A stretch of DNA of 64,000 nt from Nelumbo lutea (taxonomy: Eukaryota > Streptophyta > Magnoliopsida > Proteales > Nelumbonaceae). The stretch lies in contig JAKGHH010000005.1 in the NCBI GenBank assembly GCA_022828595.1, positions 64,971,655-65,035,654 of the forward strand, read 5' to 3'. The notes below the pieces were generated by a model that was not told where the DNA came from, did not search any database, and was given only the letters and a program-made list of their open reading frames with translations. The translations under genes and the position numbers were made by a program. This document shows positions 12,134 to 24,896 of this stretch, in pieces. Positions within the stretch are counted from its first letter, which is position 1; every line of letters begins with the position of its first letter.

Positions 12134-14481
12134 CTCCCATGGGACCACCAATTAAATAGTAACATCGACCGTCAAAGAGAGGACCCATCTCTCTCTCTCT
12201 CTCAAAGATGCCAATTATCTTGCTAAGGAACAGGGAATTTGGAATTAACACCTCTGTTTTTATTTGTAGTTTGTACCGTGGAAAGAAGATGCACTTTTTT
12301 TATTGTCTACTAACCAAATTAGCTAATGACTATGTACTGCTCTTCATAGAGGAAAAAATAGTGTTCCAGGAAGTGATGAAACATTGGATAAAGGATAAAA
12401 GTGTAAAAAACATTTTCTGAAGCATTGGTACCGAAAAGAAAATGTTAGTGTTACTCCACGAAATATCTTACCTGACAGCAACAATTCCAAACAAAAAAAA
12501 GGCACCATCTTATTTTACCTGGCAGCAACTACAACATCAATGCCATACATATACTTTAATTACTGATTATTGATTCTTCTTCTCTTCTTCTTCTTCTTAA
12601 TTCTGCCAACCAGCAAATTCAGTTACAAATTCTCAAAGAACCTAATAAAATGACAAATGAAAATTTTAATGACTACTTATAAGTAAATTATTATGGCCAT
12701 TTACGTACTTAAAAAGTTTATTAAACAGATTTTAGCTAGGAAACAGCTCGGTTCCTTCCTTTTGTATATATATAATTCATTTTAGTTTTTACTTCTCGTG
12801 TTTACAATAAGCGTTCGTTTTTATTCTATTTTCTGAAAATAATGCTATTATCTAGAGACTATTGTCGCATCTGTTATTCCTTTTTAGCTGAAAGACCCAG
12901 TGGAAGGTATATAGTTGCTTTAAAACTTCTAATGCTTGACCTAACCCTTATTATGATTTACACACGGTGTATGGAATCGGTGCTGTTTCTTCAGCACTGG
13001 TGCTGAGTAGGTTTGTTGTTTCTCGAGAAAATGCTTCTTTTGGATCATTGCTACCACATAATCGTTTTTCAGTGCCACATCACTATATTGTTGTTCCTTG
13101 TTAGTTAGCAATAGTGAAAAAAAAAAAAAAAAAAAAGATTGGAAACGTCGAAAAGAGTGTTTTTGAGAAAACGCTCAAGAATAAGCATCTCTTCAAAGGG
13201 CATCGATCGTTCCGAACGACTACAAAATCACCCTTAAATTGGCCACTTCCATAACCACGCCAAGTTAATTAATTTTGTCATCATCCGTCGAATAACGATT
13301 CTGATCCAAATTCAAAAACACCACGTAATTTGCTTTTTGGTTGGATTGCTTATAGTGTTAGATTTACCAAGATTCAGAACCCAACATCATTGAATGAGTC
13401 CCACATTTAAGGGTAGGGTGCCCACTCTGAAGAACCATAAGAGTCGAATTGACTTGTAACCGCTCATTTAAGAGAGTACCCTGAGCCGAGGAGGATTGAA
13501 AGAGGTAGTAGCTATTACCAGAGTGTGAATAAATAAATGGGGAAAAAGGGAAGAGTTACAAACAAGCCAGACCTTAGAACAGACAAAAAATTGGGCCATT
13601 TTGCTAGTCCAATTTTAAGGTTAATCAATCAATACCGATCAGGTGTCCATCACTGGGGTAGTCGGTGGGAACTGGGAAGGACGCTTGTGTAGCCCGTCCT
13701 TCAATAAGTGAAATTTTCTCCATTAAGACAACAATTAAAATGAATTTTCTAGAAACAGCAAGCCAGGTGAAACATCCACATATGGAAGCCCATCCCTCTA
13801 CTGAATCCAGATTAATTAGCTGCAGTTGAGATCGAGATGACTGAATCAAGGGCTGTTTACTTTTAACCAAATAATAATAATTCCCCACATTAAACAGCTC
13901 CTAGCTAACACACAGCCATCAAATGAATCTAATTTGGACTCTTTTCTAATCTTCCTAGTTCAAAAGGATCAACGATCCGTTCTGGGTATTTGACGGATCT
14001 CGGCCAGTCCAAATAAATGTTCAAACTTGAAATTTAGGGCTGAAACAGATCTAATTGAATTCAAATGAGGTATATCCAAATTCATCAATCTTTTTTTTAA
14101 GAAACATAACTTCAATTTCAATTTATTTATATATTCAAATATTCCATTCAAATCTGGTTCAATATAATATAAAATAAGAAGTTAAGAACTCATATATTAT
14201 CTATCTACAAACTTATGTTTATTTAAATCCCAAAATCAAACTTAATCCTAAAAATACTTTAAAAGTAAATTCTAACACAATCCTGGTGGATCAAGTCAAT
14301 CAATATCGAAATCTCGATCTAACTAATAAATGAATCGCATTTTCTTTTTTATTTTTTGTAATCTGTTCCAAATATGGTTAAATGGACGTTCGAATTCGAC
14401 TTGAACGAATCGACGTCAAATCAAATTATTTCCAACCCATTTAGTGAATAATGGAGATGCACCAAAAAAAAAGAATCTGGG
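12134..14481. other. Intergenic, no gene seen
   Basis: AT-rich, with an A18-type run at about 13118-13137. The 87-codon frame at 13625-13888 has no recognisable domain. Confidence 0.55.
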
Positions 14482-14616
14482 TGGACAGATTTCCTACTCA
14501 CTTTCTTTACTCGCACTCTACCTACCTTACATTGCAACCGCACATCTAACCGACTGTCGATTGTAAGGCGGATAGAGACGCAGAGTGTGAGTAGAGAGTT
14601 GTGGGCAGGAAATCCG
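14482..14616. mobile_element. Family-C MITE, decayed
   Basis: Inverted ends cagatttcctactcac and gttgtgggcaggaaatccg match the GGATCTCCTGCCCAC terminus of family C with several changes. Confidence 0.4.
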
Positions 14617-15020
14617 TTGGCAAATCAACATTTTTATGCCTGACTGTCGATTGTAAGGGTATTTTGCGCGATCTAACCGATGTGGTTATATCTCCTTCAC
14701 TCTCCCCTTTAAGGAAACAAGCATCTCAGGAGAAAGCGGGTCTTAGTTTCTCATGCTCGTACTATTTGTAGACCATAAAGATGATCGTATATCCCAGGAT
14801 TCTTAAATCCTGCACTGTTAGAGGAAACGGTTACTCTGAATCCTAGATTAAGCTAACTTGTATTATTTGTACGATTTTGTCAATTTCTGGGAAAACAGCC
14901 AAAAGTCAATTATTGAATCAATCATTTTTCTGTTTCGGGATTACTTTTTTTTCTGGTGATTTTTTTTAATTTTTAACTGATTAAGATTTTTTGAGGATGG
15001 CATGACATCGAACAAGGCAT

Positions 15021-15054
15021 TGATTGTTGAAAAATTATTATTTTTCAACAATCA
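15021..15054. repeat. Perfect 15-bp inverted repeat, 4-nt loop
   Basis: TGATTGTTGAAAAAT and its exact reverse complement flank tatt. It would fold into a stable hairpin in RNA. Confidence 0.75.
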
Positions 15055-15807
15055 CTGATTTCTCGATAATCAGCAAGAAAAGATCATCATCAATAGACCT
15101 AACAATTGGGTTGGGTCAAAACACTTCGAGTTGAAATAGAGGTTGGATCAGCAAATGCAGCTATGCCCTAACCCTAAATGCTCCGGTTAGGATTGACCTA
15201 TGGACCAATTCGAGTCATCCCTAAAAATAACTGAAATTTTAAAAATAAAGAAAAAAAAACATAAAAAATGCCAAAGTTAAATGAATTAATTTTGAAATTC
15301 CAAACAGAAAACAAAAAAAAACTTAAGCTTTTAACAATTCATAGAGTACTAAACAGTAAAGACTATAGAGTAAAGATTAAAAAGTGAAAATTTCTAACAA
15401 TATATAAATAGTCTTAATTAAACCTAGCAATCAGGTCAGCAGGTCACCCATGATCCAACCCAACCTAATTTTTTCCAAGTTAGGTCACATCAAGTAATTA
15501 GATATAAAACCCTAACCTTGCTTTTTCAGGTTGGGTTGGACCGGATTCACGCCAAGTAATTAGAGCATGTGAGAATAAAGTGGTATGTATGCTAATACAA
15601 GGGAGATTGTGTGATCACAATTTGTTCTCCTACCATAAATTTTGTAATGTTTTCCACATACTAGCATTCTGAGTCTGTATCACTTACAAACAAAAATACG
15701 TTCCAATACCCCCCCCCCCCCAACATGATCTACACATCTCATATATTGGGTTCCCAGTTTTATGGTGACCCCTGGCAGCAGATCGAAGCACCTATTATCT
15801 CCAACTT

Positions 15808-15810
<3 letters not shown>

Positions 15811-15859
<49 letters not shown>

Positions 15860-15860
15860 G
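15811..15860. repeat. (AAT)n microsatellite
   Basis: About 16 uninterrupted aat units. Confidence 0.95.
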
Positions 15861-15928
15861 AGAAGCATATCTTAGTAATACAAAAATATTATTAAAAGTT
15901 TGAATATAATGGATAACTAAAAAAAATT

Positions 15929-16002
15929 AATTACAAAATCAATATAGATTTTGTAATTAATATGGTGTGGGCCATTTTATTAATATGGTGTGGGCCATTT
16001 TA
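15929..16002. repeat. Snap-back plus 22-bp tandem duplication
   Basis: AATTACAAAATC and GATTTTGTAATT (15929-15958) form a perfect 12-bp inverted repeat with a 6-nt loop. Directly after it, taatatggtgtgggccattt occurs twice in tandem. Confidence 0.7.
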
Positions 16003-16207
16003 TTATGTGGAATTTAGAAAGTTATTATATTATATAGTAATATATAGTATAATATATTTATAGTAATGTATCATATATATTAGTATACTTTTGTTTATGG
16101 TTTGGGTTTGTTTTTAAAATTCAAAAAATCAAACTAAAACTAAAAAACCAAAATGCAAAATTATTCCATAGCAAACCAAACATTTTTCTAAGCCGGCCCA
16201 TACCAGA

Positions 16208-16267
16208 TATTTGCACGTGCCCATTCTGCAATCTCACAAGTAACAAATATTTGCACGTGCCCATTCT
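16208..16267. repeat. Direct duplication containing a CACGTG G-box
   Basis: The word atatttgcacgtgcccattc occurs at about 16208 and 16247 (spacing about 39 bp). No nearby gene is seen to use it. Confidence 0.6.
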
Positions 16268-19200
16268 TGCTTCAACACCCCCTATGAATAACATTATCAC
16301 CAAAAAATCTATTAAAGTTATTTATCGTTTTTTCTTTGGTGCTTTAGCCCCATTCCAATGGGAAGAGCTATTGGGTATTAATCATCCAAGGAGAAGAAAC
16401 CAGACAATTAAACAACCAGTCATTTTCTTGTACTTATTTTATAATCAAAGACATTTATTTCACAAGGCACCTGTTCTTCTTACACAACAGAATGCAAATA
16501 TGTTAGTTTCTTGTCATTTCTTTCTCATTAAGACCTCAACCTACGAATTCGTATTTACTTGGGAAACGTGAACACATCTTTGAACGTGCGCTACAATAAG
16601 TTTTGAGATCATATTCCTTTTTGAAAATTGTTTGTTTTTTATGCTTTTTTCACAATTTCTGTTACTTATCTTCATTTTCTTGTAATTTCTGTTATTTTTT
16701 TTATAATTTTTGTTTTTCAATATGCCTAATACTTTTTGTAGTTTTAATGTTATACTTTTCTATAACTTGTGTTAGCTTTTTGTATCTTCTGTTTTTTTTT
16801 TTTATAATTTATGTATTTTTTATATAAAATTTCTTTTTTTTTTTTGTAATTTTGCATTATTATATGATTTCTACAGTTTTTGTGTTTTAATGAATTAAAA
16901 AAATTAATGAATTCGAAAGGCTGGGTTGGGTCAAGGTGAATTTGGGTTGATTAATTTACATTAAATAGGTCATTAACACATTAAATAGGTCATTGCCACC
17001 TTTAAATGTGACCGACCAAGTCCGCCCTTGTATACAGGGAATAGAGTTCTGGACAGACAAGCTTTTATTTATAATTGTTTGTTGGTATCTACCTGTTAAT
17101 TTTCCAAAGCAAAAAAGAGAAAAAAAAAAAAAGGTAAGGCGTAATTTCTTCAAATAGGTTGATGTGTTTGAATGTCATCCTGTTAAATTAATAGATATCG
17201 GCCAAATTGATAAAAAAAAAAAAAATTATGGCCTTAAAACTATGACAGAATAAGATATTGCACAAGTATCACACATACACACATGTACCGGATTGGCATG
17301 CGCGGCTCACATCTCACATTACTCTAATAATGCAACATAAGAGCCGCATCAATTAATATTAATTAGATGTAAAAATTAAGAAGCCAACATGGCAATATCA
17401 TGTTATATAATTTTGCGTCATGCGCTATACATCGTTATTCATCATCCTAAATATTGCCTTGGCCTCACGTCAATACCACCATCTTAACATTTTAGTCTTT
17501 CTGTTTTTTTTTTTTCTTTTAATTTAATTTCTCTCTGCACTCAGCTTTCCAGTCCTCCTATTGCCCGTCTTAATTAATTACCATAAAATTATTAAAATTC
17601 ACAGGAAAAAGAAAAGAAACTTGTAACTCCTCCTGCTTCATGGCTGCGTAATCAATACAATGGCGTTGCATCCTACCGACATCATCTGTTCACCGACATA
17701 TGTGGGTCCCGGTCCCCATAGGTCAGCAACCGTTGAAAAGTCAACTAACGCGCAAAGCACGTATATTTATACGTAATTAACGAGTACGTAACTACGTAAA
17801 CGCGGAGAGAGTAATGAAAAACTCAAAAGTCAAAACGTTCTGAACTCTATATATATATATAGGTATATACGTTTCTGAGGTCACGAACACGATATTCCCT
17901 CATTCTGTCATTCACAATACTGCGTGGTTCTAGTAGTTTTGTTAGCTTCTGCGTGGCTGCCTAATACCTTATACCACTGATTAATTCCAAGTGTGATAAG
18001 TTGAGGAGGCTTACCCTCCCCCTAAAAGAAATAGTCCACACACCTTTGGTTTTCCTTCAAACCGTACTGCCCTTGCCTAATAAAACAAATAAACCAAGTC
18101 AAATAAGACTTATAGACTGGACGATCAACCTTCTATCTTCTTTCGATTTTCTTCCCTCTGCACTAATTAATTTAAGCCTAAGTCCACACTCTATAACCTA
18201 ACAATATAATATTATATTCGAGTTCCAGGGATTATGCTTTATTGTGTATGTTAAAATTAATTCCAAAGAAAAAAAAATCAAATGGGTAACAACGTTAATT
18301 TTGGAAGTTCATGTATATTTTATATTTTATGGCAGTGTGTGTTTATGCCTTTATGGGTTAGCACTTAGCACCAAAGATGACAGACTGACTTTTCATGTCT
18401 TTTACCCAAAACTACGAACGCAAGTGTATGTCAATTGGATCTGTAGTTGATCATAAATTAAGGAGGCATACATTACAATTACATACGTCAGTCGTGGGTT
18501 TGCTCAGTTGGGCTTATGAGGGTGGAGGGAGGGAATATTTCTGCTTATTGACTCGAATTAATTATTTGAAAATTAAATTATTTAAATTTGCAGCTTATTC
18601 AGACTTCAAATTTTGGGTATATCGTTATGGTTCATGCATACTTGACAAGGGTGGCTAAGCTCGCAGTGTTTGTGCATGGGTTTAGATGTAGTAGGCACAT
18701 TAGGTAAGTACAATGAATGAGTACATAATAGTTGTGTGACACATGTTCTAGTTAATGTGTCTTTTATCCAAACGTTTTTGTATCATTCACAGAAATTATC
18801 CATTATTTTATTATCTTTATCAAAATAATTAAAAATAAAAATAATGAAAAAGAAAAACCTAAACATATTAAAAATTAGGACTCACTTACATTTTCATTTT
18901 TTATTTTTAATTATTTTAACAATGATAATAAAGTAATGAATAATCTCTGTCTAACTGAACAAAAATATTTAGATGAAAGACACATTAACTAGGACATATA
19001 TCACATAGCTATTATATTTTCACTCATTATGCTTACCTAACGTGCCTACTACATCTTACATCTAGATACTTTGCGCCACTACATTTATATTTGTGAACTT
19101 ATCTATAATTTGGCAACTTAGGGGGGACCCTTGGCCCTATTGACTTGCGAGGATGCTCCATTGTCTTACTAGAATATCCTCACTAGCCATAGTCTCTAAT

Positions 19201-19921
19201 TTCTATAGGCTATAGGCTATAGCTTCCTTAGAGCTACAGGACTAAACTTTTGTTTTTACAAGTTCGTCGACAAGTCAACAACATTTGTTAAGGATGCTAA
19301 AGTTTCTACAACTGTTCCCAAACAGAAAACAAGGTTCCACCCACAAATACCTTTGTAGGGATTCCCTTGCCTAGCTATCCAAGTATAAACAAATCATGAT
19401 ATGGGCTTGCGTGTGTTATGAGCCATAGGCTAGTGTGAGAAAGTGGGTTTGGGCCTTTAATCCTCTTTTAATTTCAATATCCTGGATTGTTTTGGTTTAA
19501 TGGGGTTTTTATAATTCAGTCCACCCTTACCGTGGAGCTAGGATTTATAAGGTGGACTGAATCCTACCTATGAATTGATGTCAAATTCAAGGGCAGAATG
19601 CGATTTATAGAGAGGGGCTATTAGTAGATTAGGAAAGAGCTACAATTCAGATTTCTGAGGTAGACTGCAGTTCACTTATTCCAGGCATTCATACCATCGA
19701 GTCCCCGAAAAGAATGCAATTTCTAGATATATAAAATGATGAAATCCCTTCAAAATGCTTGCATGCTTTACCCTAATTCCTTGAGTACCTGAATCATATG
19801 TACTCTTTTCATTCAATGCAAGGGTTTAGTCAATGTGGTCTGATCAATCAGTTCCCTCTGCCTTAGCCCATTTAAGGAACGCACTCTTGTTTCTGTATGG
19901 GTGTTTCAAACCACCTAAAAT

Positions 19922-20226
19922 CAGTGTTTTTGAACCGCCATTGACCCAGATGGTTGGATGATTTGGCTCGGGAATCGTTCAGACAACCAGCTCCATTTTA
20001 TTTTAAATACAGTCTTTGGCCAAAAACTGTTGAGTTGGTCAGTGATCGACTGATCCAAATGGTTGAATCATTGACCAATTCAATGGTTTTTGGCTGTTTT
20101 TTGTTTTGATTATGTTTTTTTTTAAATTGGAACGGGCCATTCGTTCGAACACCAGATGGTCAAACCATCAACCCAAAAACCAATGGCCTGAACGGTTCCA
20201 ATTCCGTGTCGGTTTTTAAAACCTTG
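19922..20226. mobile_element. hAT MITE (GGTTTTTAAAACC family)
   Basis: Inverted ends cagtgtttttgaacc and ggtttttaaaaccttg. The flanks CCTAAAAT (19914-19921) and CCTAAATA (20227-20234) are an 8-bp target duplication with two changes, the hAT size. Same family as 43230-43510. Confidence 0.7.
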
Positions 20227-20234
20227 CCTAAATA

Positions 20235-20809
20235 GTTGGAATTGAAACCAGGGTTCGCTAAGCGTATCACCAACTTTAAATTTTCAGCATCAATTATATA
20301 TCCTGCTGTTTGAGTTTTTCATAATAACGAGTAATTGCATCTATCACCTGAACTGAAAAGCCAGTGACGAGGCCAGAAATTTACTCTTGCGAGAGACCCA
20401 AGTTATATAACTTTTTTTTGGTTTATGGTAAAGTTATATAACTTTATATTAAACCCTTTGTACGAAGAGAATCCGAAAATCAAAGAAAATGAGAGAGATC
20501 ACTAGATTGTCGAGCAATTCCGCTACCTTTAGATGTTTGCAAAAGCAAAAAAGCAAATTTTTTACATATTGCTTTTGGAGCTTTTTCAGATTGTTTGACT
20601 TCAGATTTTAAATTTATTGAACGCCACCTTATATGATGATGATGATGATGAAAGATTAATCTTCACGGTTACATAGCTTTACTCGTGTCATCTTCTTCAT
20701 TTTAAGTTACCAAATCGATGTAACCATACCAAAAAAGGGGGAAATTGCTTGATCAATAGCTTCAGTTCAATTAACGTATATGTCATGCTTGTGACTTGAT
20801 GAGATGTGA
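20235..20809. other. Intergenic
   Basis: A short (GAT)n run near 20636-20650; otherwise nothing recognised. Confidence 0.5.
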
Positions 20810-20956
20810 AAACATCTCCTGCTCACAAGAATTCTGCCTATTTTTACCCATATAACACTACAATCAATCATGGAAAATATCTCATCCTCTTATATAGTAT
20901 TATGTACAGAGAGATGTTGATATACATGAGCAGAGTCCTTGTGGGCAAGAGATCCA
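20810..20956. mobile_element. Family-C MITE
   Basis: Inverted ends catctcctgctcacaag and cttgtgggcaagagatcc. No target duplication found. Confidence 0.45.
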
Positions 20957-21858
20957 GAGCCGTTTTTGAATAATTTCTTCTGGGCCCGAGATGCACATGG
21001 TACCTCTAAGCCCATCTAAATCCACCACGTCAGCTCTTTGTATACGTATTGACTATTGACTAATGGTGCCTTTCACTTTGGTATCTAAAATTCTTATGAC
21101 ACTGGAACGTTTATGAGGGTTTGTCTTTCTACCTCGATGGATAATAGTATTTGTAATTTAAAGGTTAAAAGTGATAACAAGGGTATATGAATTGATATCA
21201 TTTTTGAGGAGCCTTCCTCTCCATGGAATATTATCTCTGTTTCAAAAGATATATAGGAGAAGTGTAATTTCATGAGAATTATGTTTTGTTCACACCCTCT
21301 GACGTTGATTGATTAATTAAATTTTATGATGACTACTCCTCCAACTTTGCTGAAAAATGAAAGTGTTGAAAAGAAGATGAGATGTGTACTATAGAGTGAT
21401 GATAGTAAGTAGGAGATAAATTAAAAATTAATGGTGACAATAGCAAGTCTTTCTTCCCCATAAATACATTTGCATTTGCATGCTCATCACATGTATAATG
21501 TTTTATGTGGCAGCCGTGATTGTTGGGTGATGTTGACGTCTGATATTTTTGTAGAATTAATTTCACCTCAACATCGATCAGGAAATAATCCCTAAATTAG
21601 GCATCAATTATTTTCAGAAAGGAAAAGGAAGCCCGGCCAACCGAAGGCCCTTTTGACCTCTCTTATATGTAACATCAGCAGGAAGAGAATATTAATTAAG
21701 ATAGTAGGGTTGATGAAAGCAATAAAAGAAATGAAAAATTAAAGTTTGATTTGATCACTTTAGTTTTAGCTTTTATAAATGTCGTGATTTCAGGCGGATT
21801 CATGGAAAGTAATGAACTACAAATCTCACATATATTTTCAGCTGAACAGTTGCTTTAA
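20957..21858. other. Intergenic
   Basis: No gene supported. The 77-codon minus-strand frame at 21333-21566 has no domain. Confidence 0.5.
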
Positions 21859-21977
21859 GGCTCAGTTTGGAAAGAGTATAAATGCAAATAGGTATGATAT
21901 GAATACATACAAAATAATCCAAAATATAAGATTTTGCGCTCTGCCTATTTGCATTTATACTCCTTCCAAACTGAGCC
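21859..21977. mobile_element. Tourist-like MITE, family B
   Basis: About 119 bp with inverted ends ggctcagtttggaaagagta and tactccttccaaactgagcc and an inner acaaaataatccaaaatata. Flanked by TAA and TAT. Confidence 0.8.
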
Positions 21978-22385
21978 TATATTTGTTTCCATCGTTCCTT
22001 ACAAAACACTACGTACTTTACATCACAGCTCCCACCACGTATACTACCCGGCCATGGATGCAGAAGCGCCCATGTGCCAGAAACAGAAAGTACGTAGCTC
22101 CTTCCTTCATATTCCGCTCTATAATTCAAGTCGACATCAAAATGAATTACTGGATCATCAGATCGATGAAACAGGGTAACTAGGTTAATTAACATCAGCA
22201 TCAGCCCAGGATGAGAGAGAGAGAGATTTAAATATCTGCTGGTCCTGACCAGGAGCACATCAAAGTTCTCTACCACATACATATACATCACTACTAGTGT
22301 GTATGTAAGCTTTCAATTACTCCAATTCCCACAATTTCTAATGCTTTCACTGCATTGGTTTGTCACCTCCTCCATCAACTCTACA

Positions 22386-22416
<31 letters not shown>

Positions 22417-24896
22417 TAAGTCCCCAACCATTAGCCACCATTTCAGTCACTCCTACGGTCCATCCAACGGATACAAACAAGAAATATTTCATATCATTCG
22501 TTTTTTGGTGAACATTTTGTTACTCATTTACATGTTCCACAACAACAAAAAACCCTCGATCAAATTAACAAAACGAAAAGTCACAGAAGAAAGAGACATG
22601 AATCAGTTGTCGACTTTAAGTGACTATTCTTTGTTAAGTGCTGCTGAGTGCTGCCCCGGTGGTCCATCTACGCCCCCAGTCTAACTTCTCTTTTTACCGC
22701 TGCTTGCTCCTACATGATACTATATATATATCTTATGATCCTATTCAAATGACTCCTTACAATTCCTTAGTTCCTATTCCAAGGTGTAGATCGAGCACTT
22801 AAGAGAATGAAATTAAACCCAAGAGTTTCTAAAAACTGAACCAATAAGGTCCATACATATGCAATTAGGCAATGGGGAACCCACTCGTTTACAGGAAGGA
22901 TACTACCCAACTGGCCGACTCAACAATATAGCGACAAGGAGAGGAGAATAAACCTCCTCAAAATCAGTATTGTTCATCATTGACACCCCACCCCAACTCG
23001 AAAGAAAATAAAAAATGCAATGAACTGGAAATGCAGTCACAACTCACAATTAAGAAATGATCAGGCTTTTTCAGTGAAGCCATATGCATGTTGTACAAAT
23101 TAACTAGTACTAGGATTAAGATAGAAATAAACAGTGTACAGAGAAGGAAAAGCTATTCCCAGAATAATCAAAAACGAAAAAGTAAAACCTTAAAAATATA
23201 CCTAGCTACATCACGCAAACTGAAACCAAAATGCGTATCATTAGGTACACAGAACACCAAAAGATGCATCATTAATAAGTACCCAGAACAGATAAAAGGC
23301 ATGCACACATAAAGCTGGGGCCACGTATATTTAATTAGTTTTGTTCTCAGAATCAGTGGCCGAGTTGAGAAGAGAGAATATGTGGCTCAAACTTGAATGA
23401 AAGGACTTCAGTATATATATAAACAGTGGGTAGACAGGGTCCTAGAATAAAGGGGAAAATCTTACAATCTGGAACAGAATGTCACATGATGGCATGGTTT
23501 ACATGTGATCATCATCATCCTAAAACAAAGTCCTAAAAATTATCTTTTCTCAAAACAAATTTAGTGACAGAAAGTAGGGAAGTAGGCACTTTGCTTTAGA
23601 GTTTAGACAACTCAACTGGAATAACCTGCTAAAAACACACCCCCCCCAAACAAGTGCCAACTGTAAAATTAATGTGCTAGTCCCCCACCCCAAAAGAAAA
23701 GACCTGCCTTCAAGCACAAGGACAGAAGCACCGGTAGAGCTGTCAATGGACCAGACTCTGATCTTATCCAATGATGATCCGACAAACATTAATCCATAAT
23801 CAGATACGAGTCCAAATTATGCAAATCCAATCCGCAATTTGTAATGAAACAGAAACTGGGGTTTTTCAAGATCATATCAAACAAGTGCCAAATTATTTAT
23901 TTTCAAAATAATACCAACGTTGTGGTTTCTGGTTTGTTGCAACAACCACAGGCCCGACGATTGAAAGTTTTGGGTTTCAAATTTTCAATACATCAGCCCC
24001 ACTCAAAATAATTAAACCTCATCGATCGATCGAGTACTCCAACAAAGGCTACTCGTCACTCGTCCTCAGCTCCAGTACAGTAGTGCTCCACTCAACGCAC
24101 GAATTATTCTCCATCACACGTGATAACAATGGCCACGGGACCAAAAGTTGGTGCCAGTGCCTGGGTGGGTGTAGCCGGAGCCAGCAACGTCTTGGGAATA
24201 CGGCAATGGAATTTCGAAAAGATGCGTGGATCTCTCAATGTCTTAGGTATTTGCAGACTGCACCACATGTTCGAAGTAGATGTTTAAATGTATTTTCGGT
24301 TTCTCTGTGAGAAGAATTGATCATCAAGGACCAGCATTTAGAGTTACGGTTAAAGAGGGAAACAGAGAAGTTGCTAACGAATTCACAAAATTTGTTAATT
24401 TTCCCTCAACATTCAGATTTCTTTCTCTTATTTTCTTGTCAAATTCAAACCAGACATAGCCATGGGCATAAAGCAACTTGTTTACTGTGATTTCAGTGCT
24501 TCAGCACCATCCCTCCGTCATCATCTGGTTACCATCCATTAATTCTGTCATTTAACTACGCGGAAGCTCATTGAATCTCCTACATTGTTGCCAGTGCTCC
24601 GAGAAGGGGGGGAAAAAAAAGAGTGGCCATACCACATTCAAATTAAAATGTCCCTTTTTTCTTTCACAACATTCAAATTGGATAATTAATGGATCCAATT
24701 TGGTTAGATCCAATAATAAAATGAACCATTTATTATAGTCCAACCCAATTTGATTACACAGTGGGTGTTCATTGTTCAAATTTTCAAATCCAAGTTATTC
24801 GGGTTGGATCCAATCCTAAACCGCTCCATTGACAGCCTAGCCTTGATCGCAGTTGAGCCACCAATACAAAGCCAAAGAGAGTTTTACATCGTGTGA
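21978..24896. other. Gene-free stretch
   Basis: Contains a (TA)n tract at 22385-22412 and several short frames without domains (for example 22355-22684 and 24083-24310). Nothing else recognised. Confidence 0.5.

Larger units (their letters stand above)
14617..19913. other. Long gene-free stretch
   Basis: AT-rich, with poly-C (15711-15721), an (AAT)n tract, T-rich low complexity (16600-16880), two snap-back repeats, two short tandem duplications and an ACGT-rich patch followed by a TATA-like run near 17.76-17.86 kb. No coding frame with family features was found. Confidence 0.6.

Noticed and set aside
13625..13888. 87-codon minus-strand frame
   Set aside because: No domain, no start context and no neighbours supporting a gene.
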